Under the pieces are notes generated by a model that was given only the letters and a program-made list of their open reading frames with translations, was not told the DNA's origin and ran no database searches. A program made the translations under genes and the position numbers. A stretch of 45,951 nucleotides of DNA from Vicinamibacteria bacterium. GTDB lineage: Bacteria; Acidobacteriota; Vicinamibacteria; Vicinamibacterales; UBA8438. Positions 9,015-18,190 of the stretch are shown one piece after another (positions within the stretch are counted from its first letter, which is position 1; every line of letters starts with the position of its first letter). The stretch is from contig JAJEFC010000206.1 in NCBI GenBank assembly GCA_022820675.1, positions 1-45,951 of the forward strand, given 5' to 3'.

Positions 9015-10022
9015 TCAGCTCCCGGGTGGACGGACGACCACGGCCGCGTAGGCCTTGGCGCCGATGCGGCCGTTCGCGACGACGACCTTGACGTGGTTGA
9101 TGGTCTGGTGGACCCGGTAGACCCCGCCGGGGCCGATCAGCCGCGCGGCGCGCGGCCACGCCCGCAGGCCCGCGGCCTTCGCGGGCACGCACCACGCCTT
9201 GTCCGCCAGCCGGTCGATCAGCGGCCGCCAGCCCGCGCGGTCGATGCGGAACCACTCGACGGGGCGAAACAGCTCCAGCCCCAGGCGTGGCGAGACGCCG
9301 CCCGCGGCGACGTCGAGGCTGAGCACGGCCCCGGGCCGGGTGAACTCGCTCGTCTCCGCCATGACCGACATGGCCGCGTCGGGAGAGCCCGGCCAGCGCA
9401 ATCGTTCGAGCAGGCCGGGAAGCCCGGCCGCGTCGATGCGATGAACGACGAGGCGCACGGCGCGCGGCCGGCGCCCCGGCATCACGCCCGCCTGGGCGAC
9501 GTAGCCGGCGCCGGAGAGGGCCTCGCACACGCGCTCGACCTGGCGCAGCTCCGCGGCGTCGGCGCGCCAGCCGGCCGCGGCCCGGAGTGCGGCGACGGTG
9601 TCCGCCGGATCTTCGTGAAGCCTCCGCACGGCGTCTTCCGAAGCGGTGTCGGGCACGAAGAAGATGCCGGGCGGCGGCGGTTCCTCCGGGAGTACGTCCG
9701 GCACGTCGTACTCGAGGACGACGGCGCCCTCCTTGCGTGACAGGAACGAGGTGGGGTCGCCCGCAGCACGGGCGAGGCAGGCGCCGAGGGCGGCCGCGGC
9801 GGAGCCGGACGGCGCCGCCTCGCCTTCGCGGATGTAGTGCGCGGCAAGGGCGGAGCCGCGCACGGGGAATACGCAGAAGTCCGCCTCGGCCGCTTCGCGT
9901 CCCAGCGCGAACTCGAAACCGAACTGCTGGTCGATGACGGCGAGAGGCAACCGCCCCGCCGTCGCGAGAAGGCGCTCCCACCCCCCGCCGCTCAGCAGGG
10001 CCGGCGGGAACATTTGCCTCAT
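9015..10022 (-). CDS. unrecognised protein next to the peptide precursor
   Basis: I do not recognise a family in this 335-336-residue protein. It has no membrane segment or signal peptide. The N-terminal part contains a tract rich in acidic residues and proline (YDVPDVLPEEPPPP, about 110-123). The C-terminal half reads like a compact alpha/beta domain ending in GGVYRVHQTINHVKVVV followed by a basic glycine-rich tail. It contains LSLDVAAGGVSPRLGLELF and WFRIDRAGW, with several conserved-looking Trp, His and Asp residues. It is encoded about 200 bases downstream of the precursor on the same strand, so it may be co-transcribed with it and is a candidate modification or leader-binding protein. 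The ATG at 10022 is preferred over a TTG at 10034, which sits against the only GGGAG. Coding is supported by an intact frame; function is unassigned. Confidence 0.7.
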   Translation of the reverse strand: MRQMFPPALLSGGGWERLLATAGRLPLAVIDQQFGFEFALGREAAEADFCVFPVRGSALAAHYIREGEAAPSGSAAAALGACLARAAGDPTSFLSRKEGAVVLEYDVPDVLPEEPPPPGIFFVPDTASEDAVRRLHEDPADTVAALRAAAGWRADAAELRQVERVCEALSGAGYVAQAGVMPGRRPRAVRLVVHRIDAAGLPGLLERLRWPGSPDAAMSVMAETSEFTRPGAVLSLDVAAGGVSPRLGLELFRPVEWFRIDRAGWRPLIDRLADKAWCVPAKAAGLRAWPRAARLIGPGGVYRVHQTINHVKVVVANGRIGAKAYAAVVVRPPGS

Positions 10023-10130
10023 GCCGCCGAGCAAGCTCCCGAAGCACCGGCGGCCGTCCGACCGCGAGCCGGCTTCGGACCTGTCGTCCAGACGCGTGCC
10101 TCCGCTTCCGATTTCGCTCCGGAACTGCCA

Positions 10131-10244
10131 CGTCAGGCGAGCGGCCGCTGCGCCGGCCGAACCGTCGGGCGGGCGAGCAGTTGCCGGCGTCAGGCGAGCG
10201 GCCGCGGCGCCGGCCGGACCGTCAGACGGGCGAGCACCAGCCGT
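10131..10244. repeat. 57-bp tandem duplication covering the end of the precursor gene
   Basis: Two copies (10131-10187 and 10188-10244) start with the same CGTCAGGCGAGCGGCCGC and stay about 90% alike for 48 bases. The second copy includes the last codons of the precursor core (Cys-Ser-Pro-Val-stop). In the first copy the matching codons read Cys-Ser-Pro-Ala-Arg. The period is 19 codons, so the frame is kept. Confidence 0.8.
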
Positions 10245-10494
10245 TCTTACCGCCGGCGACGGCGCGCATGTCCTCTTCCGCGAGCGCGGCCGAAGGCGGA
10301 AGCACCAGGTGCGCGGTCGTGGCGCTGTCCTCGTGCACCTCGATGCTGAAGTCGTCCGGAATGGACAGGTCCAGCTCTTCCTCCATCACCGTCTTGGGAT
10401 CGGCCAGCAGGCGGGCCCGGAACTCCTCGTTCTCGACCGCCTTGTTCCGCACGTAGTCGTGGAACTCCTCCACGGTCTGAAACTCCTGAGCCAT
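10222..10494 (-). CDS. NHLP-leader RiPP precursor peptide with an 8-residue core
   Basis: This 90-residue peptide has the features of nitrile-hydratase-like leader precursors: a helical acidic N-terminus, NEEFRARLLADPKTVMEEE at about 22-40, IPDDFSIEVHED, the HLVLPPS segment (62-68) and a terminal EEDMRAVAGG. Cleavage after Gly82 would release K-N-G-W-C-S-P-V. The core has one Cys, one Ser, one Trp, one Lys and a Pro. The start is secure, because AAGGAGG (10502-10508) lies seven bases before the ATG. The peptidase-transporter at 1190-3382 has all its catalytic residues and is the likely processing enzyme. Precursor and exporter are on opposite strands about 4 kb apart. The 3' end lies in a tandem duplication. 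The leader family is clear; the maturation chemistry is unknown. Confidence 0.9.
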   Translation of the reverse strand: MAQEFQTVEEFHDYVRNKAVENEEFRARLLADPKTVMEEELDLSIPDDFSIEVHEDSATTAHLVLPPSAALAEEDMRAVAGGKNGWCSPV

Positions 10495-10550
10495 CCATCC
10501 ACCTCCTTCGACAAGTGCGATCCGGGAGTTGCAGCATTACCGCACGGTCA

Positions 10551-10607
10551 CACTCTGAGAGTATAACCTGATCAGAGTGCGATATTCTGAAGACCACATG
10601 TATACTC
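10551..10607. promoter_or_regulatory. divergent promoter and operator region of the precursor and oxidase genes
   Basis: This is the AT-richest stretch of the 303-base gap between the divergent genes (10495-10797). A perfect 8-bp inverted repeat, CACTCTGA (10551-10558) and TCAGAGTG (10572-10579), flanks a minus-strand -10-like TATACT (10565 to 10560) facing the precursor. A second inverted pair, GAGTATA (10559-10565) and TATACTC (10601-10607), places a TATACT on the plus strand at 10601-10606 facing the oxidase gene. No convincing -35 boxes are present, so an activator or alternative sigma factor is possible. The rest of the gap shows nothing else I can name. Confidence 0.45.
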
Positions 10608-10797
10608 GTGCTGCATATCGTGACAAACAGGAGCGTCCGGACGTAGCCGGAGCAGATTCGGCATAGCAGCGGGACCTTCAGGTCGCGAGATGTGGGCCGC
10701 GAAGGGACCATGCGCCGCCTGAAGCGTCGCCCCGCCGACGCGGTGCTCTCCACGGTCGGGTCAGACCGGTGAGGCCGAGCCCGGCAACGGGTCGGCT

Positions 10798-12210
10798 GTG
10801 CTGAATGTCGAATCGGACACGGGCGCGCCCGTGAGAGTCGTGGACATCGCCCCGTTGCGTGCCGCGGTCGCGTTGCGCGACGACGACGAGGGCCGCGAGG
10901 CGGCCAGCATCGACTTCGGCCGTCTGGTCCGCAAGACGCCGCGTGCGGTGGTGAAGCCCCGGTCGCCCGACGACGTACGTCGAACCGTCGACTTCGCGTG
11001 CCGCGCGCGCTGCCCCGTCGCCGTCCGCGGCGCGGGTCACTCCCAGGCCGGGCAGTCGCTCACCGACGGCGGCATCCTGCTCGACATGACCGGCCTCGAC
11101 CGCATCGGCGAGATCCGGGACGGCGCGGTCCGCGTTCAGGCGGGGGCGACGTGGCGCAAGCTCGTCCGCCACGTCCAGGCCCGGGGCTATCTCCCGCCGG
11201 TGCTGACGACGAGCCTGGACGTCACCGTCGGCGGCACGCTGTCGACGGGGGGGTTCGGCGCCTCCTCGCATCGCTACGGCGCGCAGAGCGACAATGTCGA
11301 CGAGCTCGTCGCGGTGGCCGGAGACGCCCGGCGGTTGCGTTGCTCGCGAGCGGAGAACCCGGCGCTGTTCGACGGCGTGCGTGGCGGGCTCGGTCAGTTC
11401 GCGGTGATCACGGAGGCGCGCATCCGGCTGCGCCGGGCGCTGCCCAGGGTCCGGACGTTCTTCCTGGCCTACGACGACATCGAAGCGCTCTTGCGGGACC
11501 AGCGGCAGGTCGTCTCCGACGACCGCTTCGAGTACGTCGCCTCCACCTGCTTCCCGCGCACCGTGGGGCTCGCACGTCTGCTGGCGCGCGGGTCGCCGTT
11601 CGCGGAGAGACGCTACGTCATGAGCCTGACGACGGAGTTCGACGGCGAGCTCGACGCCGGCGGCGCGCTCGCCGGACTGCGCGGCGGGCGGCTTCTCGGC
11701 GTGGAGGACGGCTCGGCCCGGGACGTTCCCTTCGGCCCGGATCGGTCGGGGCCCGGGAACCGGGACGACCGGAGCCTGGCGCATCCGTGGATCGAGGGGA
11801 TCCTTCCGTGGCGCGACGCCGGACGCCGCGTCGCGGAAGTCCTGGCCGGGCTTCCGCGCGACCTGCCGACGGACACCGCCGTGCTCCTGTGGTCGGCGCG
11901 CCGCGACCGGTTCGGCACCCCCATGCTCGCGCTTCCCGCCGGCGAGATGCTGATGGGATTCGCGGTTCTGCCCGCCGTGAAGCCGGAGGCGCTGGCGCGG
12001 CTGCTGCCGGGTCTGGAAGCGGCCGGCCGCCGGTTGACGGCAATGGGCGGCAAGCGCTACCTGTCCGGCTGGATCGACTACGACCACGAGCAGTGGCGCG
12101 ACCACTTCGGCGAGCTGTGGCCGCGGGTTCTGGAATGGAAGGCGTCGTTCGACCCGCACGGCATACTGAACCCGGGCTTCATCCGCTATCGGCCGGCGCC
12201 GCCGGCCTGA
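10798..12210 (+). CDS. FAD-linked oxidase, cytokinin-dehydrogenase/BBE-like
   Basis: This 470-residue flavoprotein has the PCMH/VAO fold. The FAD-binding domain spans about residues 45-215 and carries VRGAGHSQAGQS, in which His81 is the expected site of covalent flavin attachment, followed by GGTLSTGGFGASSHRYG and the GLGQFAVITEARIRL strand. The C-terminus has the typical FDPHGILNPGF. Relatives oxidise alcohols or C-N and C-C bonds using oxygen or other acceptors. There is no signal peptide, so it probably acts in the cytoplasm. It starts divergently from the peptide precursor with a toroid-protein gene 20 bases downstream, so a role in oxidising the core (for example at Trp, Cys or Lys) is an inference. 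The GTG at 10798 has no clear Shine-Dalgarno sequence; the start could be slightly downstream. Confidence 0.83.
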   Translation: MLNVESDTGAPVRVVDIAPLRAAVALRDDDEGREAASIDFGRLVRKTPRAVVKPRSPDDVRRTVDFACRARCPVAVRGAGHSQAGQSLTDGGILLDMTGLDRIGEIRDGAVRVQAGATWRKLVRHVQARGYLPPVLTTSLDVTVGGTLSTGGFGASSHRYGAQSDNVDELVAVAGDARRLRCSRAENPALFDGVRGGLGQFAVITEARIRLRRALPRVRTFFLAYDDIEALLRDQRQVVSDDRFEYVASTCFPRTVGLARLLARGSPFAERRYVMSLTTEFDGELDAGGALAGLRGGRLLGVEDGSARDVPFGPDRSGPGNRDDRSLAHPWIEGILPWRDAGRRVAEVLAGLPRDLPTDTAVLLWSARRDRFGTPMLALPAGEMLMGFAVLPAVKPEALARLLPGLEAAGRRLTAMGGKRYLSGWIDYDHEQWRDHFGELWPRVLEWKASFDPHGILNPGFIRYRPAPPA

Positions 12211-12230
12211 CCCGCGCACGAGGAGACGGG

Positions 12231-13220
12231 GTGGACGAACGGTTGCGGCAGGCCGCGGGGGCGGCGGTCGAGGGCGGCCTCGACTTCCTGGAGGACGCCG
12301 TGGCGTCGAACGGTGCCTGGCCAAGCTGGCGGTACAACGACACCGGGCTCGCCGGCGGCCGGCATCTCGAGTATCCGGCCTTCACGGCCGCGCTCGGCTT
12401 GCTCGCGCTCGACGCCTGCGACCATGCGCGGGCCCGGGCGCTGGTCGCGCGGACGCGCGGCTTCGTCCGAAGCTGCATGCAGTACCCCGGCAGATGGAGC
12501 TACCCGGGCCTGCCTCCGTCCGTCGACGACACGGCGATCTGTGCGCTGGCGGCCGGCCCGCATCCCTGGCTTCGCATGGGCAGGCTCCGGGGTCTGAACT
12601 TCGACGCGATCCTGTCGCATCGCGACGGCGACGGTCGGTTTCTCCTGTGGATGCCGGGCGAGGACTGGCCGCCGGGACTCGACAACGAGGTCGACGCCGT
12701 GGTCAACGCCAACGTGCTCGCCTACCTGGGAGACCACGCGGAAACGCGCGCGGCGCGGCGCTGGATCGAGACCGTGGTCGCGGACCGGCGCGAGGCCGGC
12801 GCCTCGCCGTACTACATCGAGCCCCTGGATCTCCATTTCGCGCTGGCGCGCGCCACCTGCTTCCGCGACGGCCTCTTCAGCGAGCTGCGTCCGACCCTGG
12901 CGAGCCGCCTCCGGGAACGCCTCGATGCCGACGGCGGGCCCGGCGACCCCATGCGCACGGCGCAGGCGTTGTCGGCGCTCGACATGCTCGCCGCGGATCC
13001 CGACGAAGCCGTGACGGCCGCGGTCGTCGAGAGGCTGATCGAGGCCCGACGCGGGGACGGAAGCTGGCCGCCGTGCCTGGCCTGGAAGGAGCCGCCCGGG
13101 TGGGCCGAGTGGGTCGCGGCCAACGAGGGTCCGCGGCACGTGCGGCCGCCGCGCGGCTTCGCCTCCGAAGCGATGACCACGGCATATTGCATCGAAGCCA
13201 TGCAGCGGTCGCTCCGATAG
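12231..13220 (+). CDS. alpha/alpha-toroid (prenyltransferase/terpene-cyclase-like) protein
   Basis: This 329-residue, almost fully helical protein has repeats typical of the squalene-cyclase/prenyltransferase toroid: PSVDDTAICALAAG, DNEVDAVVNANVLAYLGD, IEPLDLHFALARAT and RRGDGSWPPCLAWKE. The GTG start is supported by AGGAGA five bases upstream. It follows the FAD oxidase by 20 bases and is surely co-transcribed. It lacks an obvious DxDD catalytic motif of type-II terpene cyclases, and I cannot place the Asp-Cys-His zinc ligands of protein prenyltransferases. It may bind a hydrophobic or peptide substrate rather than cyclise a terpene. A role in modifying the NHLP peptide is inferred from position. 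Confidence 0.72.
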   Translation: MDERLRQAAGAAVEGGLDFLEDAVASNGAWPSWRYNDTGLAGGRHLEYPAFTAALGLLALDACDHARARALVARTRGFVRSCMQYPGRWSYPGLPPSVDDTAICALAAGPHPWLRMGRLRGLNFDAILSHRDGDGRFLLWMPGEDWPPGLDNEVDAVVNANVLAYLGDHAETRAARRWIETVVADRREAGASPYYIEPLDLHFALARATCFRDGLFSELRPTLASRLRERLDADGGPGDPMRTAQALSALDMLAADPDEAVTAAVVERLIEARRGDGSWPPCLAWKEPPGWAEWVAANEGPRHVRPPRGFASEAMTTAYCIEAMQRSLR

Positions 13221-13235
13221 ATCATCGATTGGCAC

Positions 13236-15652
<2,417 letters not shown>

Positions 15653-15674
<22 letters not shown>

Positions 15675-15806
15675 GGCCGGGAACGCCTCGGCGGCATTCG
15701 GCGAGAACCGGGCGCCGTCCTCGATAGACGGAGGCGTTGCGGTTCGATTGAGGCCGGGAACGCCTCGGCGGCATCCGGCGAGAACCGGGCGCCGACCTCG
15801 ATAGAC
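15653..15806. repeat. 77-bp tandem duplication of the orphan-permease 3' end
   Basis: Copy 1 (15653-15729) contains the last codons and stop of the permease gene. Copy 2 (15730-15806) repeats it with only a few substitutions, including a matching GAGGCGTTGCGGTTCGAtTGA. A start of a third copy (CGATAGACGGCGGAGGA) follows. Confidence 0.85.
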
Positions 15807-15919
15807 GGCGGAGGACGCTTCTCCCGATGCCACTCCAGGTGTGCCGCCACCGCCGGGCCCACGACACCGGGGCTGAACACGGTCGAGGGCGATGGCCGGG
15901 CGGCGGAACCCCGCCAGGC

Positions 15920-16068
15920 TCGGGCCCCGCGACCGCGGGCGGGGTCGAGGAATGCTGGCCCTTGCCCAGCGCCGACAGGTCGGGCCCCGCGATCGCGGGC
16001 GGGGTCGCCGGCGCCTCCGGGGTGGATGAGTCGGTGATATCGGGCTCGCGCGACCGCCGGCGGGGTCG
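15920..16068. repeat. three 28-29-bp repeats at exact 60-bp spacing (CRISPR-like mini-array)
   Basis: Repeats lie at 15920-15947, 15980-16007 and 16040-16068. The first two differ at one base; the third is degenerate (one insertion and several changes). Each reads TCGGGCCCCGCGACCGCGGG followed by CGGGGTCG and is internally palindromic (CCCCGC...GCGGGCGGGG). The two intervals are each 32 bases and unrelated to each other. No cas gene, leader or further repeat at 60 bp on either side is visible. Confidence 0.55.
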
Positions 16069-16233
16069 GGGTCGCCCTTGCGCGGCCAGGGATGATATGC
16101 CAACCTACCGAGAGCCCGGCGCGGCTCCGCCTCCGACCGCCGCGATGCCGCGGGTCCGACGCGCCGACCCGGTGGCGAACGGAACGCGATCGAACGCCGC
16201 TCCGCCCATGAGGACGGTGACGAGAATCACCTC

Positions 16234-16291
16234 GCCGTGTGTCGGGCGCAAGCCGTGTGTCGGGCGCGCAAGCCGTGTGTCGGGCGCGCAA
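16234..16291. repeat. short tandem repeat, 18/20/20 bp
   Basis: Three direct copies of GCCGTGTGTCGGGCGCGCAA, the first lacking two bases, lie at 16234-16251, 16252-16271 and 16272-16291. No open frame of interest runs through them. Confidence 0.85.
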
Positions 16292-16357
16292 GGCCGCAGA
16301 CGCGGGGCGCGCCCGGGCGCAGTTGACAATCCAGTATCGATCACTGTCCTGACAGCC

Positions 16358-16513
16358 CGTGGTGAAAGCCCCGCGTTGCACCGCGCCCGGAGGTCGCCAG
16401 TAAAGGCGGAGATGCCCGCCTGACCAAGCGTGAGGAGGGCGCATACTGGGCATACGCAACCGACGAACAACGCAGTCAGGCGGGATGCATCGCCGCTCGA
16501 ATGCAGCGGGGAC
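16358..16513 (+). repeat. dispersed repeat family 1, copy b (best preserved)
   Basis: This copy matches those at 8863-9001 and 42001-42253. It has a perfect 10-bp inverted repeat, CCCGCCTGAC (16415-16424) and GTCAGGCGGG (16475-16484), plus a small TGCAT...ATGCA hairpin near 16487-16506. It runs over the first ATG (16501) of the desaturase frame, which argues against that ATG as the true start. With the tandem repeats above it accounts for much of the 904-base gene-free stretch 15675-16578; I see no gene there. Confidence 0.65.
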
Positions 16514-16578
16514 TTACGCCGGGCTGCCGGAGGCCGCACCGGTTCGAGGGAGCCCGGGAGAAAGGAATCCAGGAGAAA

Positions 16579-17673
16579 GTGGCCACCGAGTCCGCCGGCG
16601 CGATCTCCGGCGCCTTCGACCAACTGATCCGCAAGGCGATCGCGCAGGAACGCTGGAGACCGATTCTGGCGCCGTACGAGGGGGCGGACGACCGCCGCAG
16701 CCTGCTGCAGCTTGCGGTCACCCTGCTCCTGTACGGCGCGGCGTGGGCGCTGATGCTCCGGAGCGTGGAGGTCGGCTACTGGGCGACCGCGATCGTCGCC
16801 TTGCCGGCCGCGGGTCTGATGGTGCGGCTGATCATCATTCAGCACGACTGCGGCCACGGCTCGTACTTCACGTCGCGACGGGCGTGCAACGCCGTCGGCA
16901 GCGCGCTCGGGGTGCTGGTGCTCACGCCCTACGACTACTGGAAGACGACTCACGCATTGCACCACGCTCACGCCGGCAACCTGGACAGCCGCACGGGCGG
17001 TGACGTCGACACGCTGACGGTGGCCGAGTACGACGCGCGGGGGTGGCGGGACCGGCTGGAGTACCGCCTGATTCGCAACCCGGTCGTGATGATCGGCATC
17101 CTGATCCTGCTGCAGTTCGTGGTCGTGCACCGTTTTCCCGGGGGCATGCCGCGTTCCTGGACGCGGGAGCGGCGCTCGGTGTGGTGGACCAACGCCGCCC
17201 TGGCCGTGGTGCTGGCGGGCATCTGGCTCGCCGCCGGCGTCGAGCGCCTCCAGCAGGTCGTGATCATCCAGGGCATGGTCATGCTGTACGGGTGCGCGTT
17301 CGCCGGCTGGATCAACCACACGCAGCATCAGTTCGAGGACGCCTACTGGCGCCGGTCCGACGAGTGGGACTTCTTCGACGCCGGGTTGCGGGGCTCGTCC
17401 TGGCTCGCGCTCCCGAGACCGCTGCAGTGGCTGACCGCCAGCATCGGCCTCCATCACGTGCACCATCTGAGCACCCGCATTCCGAACTACCGCCTGCAGC
17501 GCTGTCACGACGAGAACCCGGAGCTGTGGTCCGCCCACCGAATCACGTTGCGGGACGGGTTCAAGGCGCTGAATCTCGCGCTCTGGGACGAACGGCGCGG
17601 CAAGCTGATTTCGTTCGGCGAGTACCGCCGGTCGGCCCGGTCGATGACGCATCCCTTCCCGTCACGCTCGTGA
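16579..17673 (+). CDS. membrane fatty-acid desaturase, delta-12-like
   Basis: This 364-residue integral membrane di-iron enzyme has the three histidine boxes of acyl-lipid desaturases: HDCGH (about 89-93), HALHHAH (125-131) and HHVHH in the C-terminal part (SIGLHHVHHLSTRIPNYRL). Hydrophobic segments lie around 45-60, 65-88 and in two blocks between boxes two and three. These enzymes add cis double bonds to membrane lipid acyl chains. The GTG at 16579 is preferred because AGGAG lies just upstream. The ATG at 16501 lies inside a dispersed repeat. No ferredoxin or reductase gene is adjacent. The family is clear; the bond position is not. Confidence 0.85.
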   Translation: MATESAGAISGAFDQLIRKAIAQERWRPILAPYEGADDRRSLLQLAVTLLLYGAAWALMLRSVEVGYWATAIVALPAAGLMVRLIIIQHDCGHGSYFTSRRACNAVGSALGVLVLTPYDYWKTTHALHHAHAGNLDSRTGGDVDTLTVAEYDARGWRDRLEYRLIRNPVVMIGILILLQFVVVHRFPGGMPRSWTRERRSVWWTNAALAVVLAGIWLAAGVERLQQVVIIQGMVMLYGCAFAGWINHTQHQFEDAYWRRSDEWDFFDAGLRGSSWLALPRPLQWLTASIGLHHVHHLSTRIPNYRLQRCHDENPELWSAHRITLRDGFKALNLALWDERRGKLISFGEYRRSARSMTHPFPSRS

Positions 17674-17709
17674 TGAGCAGCCCTCGTCCACCACGGGCCA
17701 ACACGATCT

Positions 17710-17972
17710 TCACCGCCACATGGCCTCGTCGATTCGGGCGAACTCCTCGATGGCGCGTTCCATCTCCTCCGCTTCCTCCGGGGTCCAGGTCCCAATCAGG
17801 TGATCGAGTGACGAACCGACGACGTGCGCGCCGGCAGACTCCCTCCCCAGACCTGCGCCTCGACGAAGCAGCCTCAGTACCGCCTGATTCAACGAGATGC
17901 CTTCCCGGGCCGCCAAGCCCCGGATGCAGCGCGACAACTCGGCGTCGAACCCCTGATCGTCAATTGGCGCAT
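17710..17972 (-). pseudogene. frameshifted antitoxin-like gene (ribbon-helix-helix type)
   Basis: Read from the ATG at 17972 the frame gives MRQLTIRG and then turns to nonsense. Shifting one base after the GGGG run near 17953 restores FDAELSRCIRGLAAREGISLNQAVLRLLRRGAGLG and a good C-terminus ending EEMERAIEEFARIDEAMWR. The joined product, about 87 residues, looks like small antitoxins whose N-terminal helix reads 'EGISLNQAVLRLL'. A single G missing from the run would explain it, so it is either a true pseudogene or an assembly error. No PIN or other toxin gene follows. Confidence 0.6.
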
Positions 17973-18190
17973 GGCATTTTCCCGCCGGGACGACTCGCTA
18001 TCCGTTCCATTGTGACTCATGGGAACGACTCGTCGCCAACCGCCGAGAGCTCCAGGCGGGTCGTGGCGCGCTCCGGCGCACGGGTCCGCGGCGCGGCGGA
18101 CCTGGAGTCCCGCCGTAGACGACGACCCGCGCCAGGAGGGCTGGGCCTGCCCGGAGGGTGGCTGGACGCCGCCCCCTCCCTGCTTCCGTC

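Noticed and set aside
7561..10131. 856-codon minus-strand open frame in the same frame as the precursor
   Set aside because: It overlaps the CoA-transferase and the 9015-10022 gene in another frame and is Arg/Ala/Gly-rich. It is a high-GC shadow frame, not a gene.
10131..10224. Read-through or selenocysteine decoding of the precursor's TGA to extend the core
   Set aside because: The genome probably decodes UGA as selenocysteine elsewhere, but no SECIS-like stem lies at the right distance and the extension is arginine-rich repeat sequence that then runs into a shadow frame.
15920..16068. Calling this a CRISPR array outright
   Set aside because: Only three repeats, one degenerate, with no cas genes, and in a region full of other tandem repeats; kept as a repeat and a hypothesis.
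16501..16578. ATG at 16501 as start of the desaturase
   Set aside because: The ATG and the first codons belong to a dispersed repeat also found in non-coding gaps; the GTG at 16579 has AGGAG and gives a normal N-terminus.
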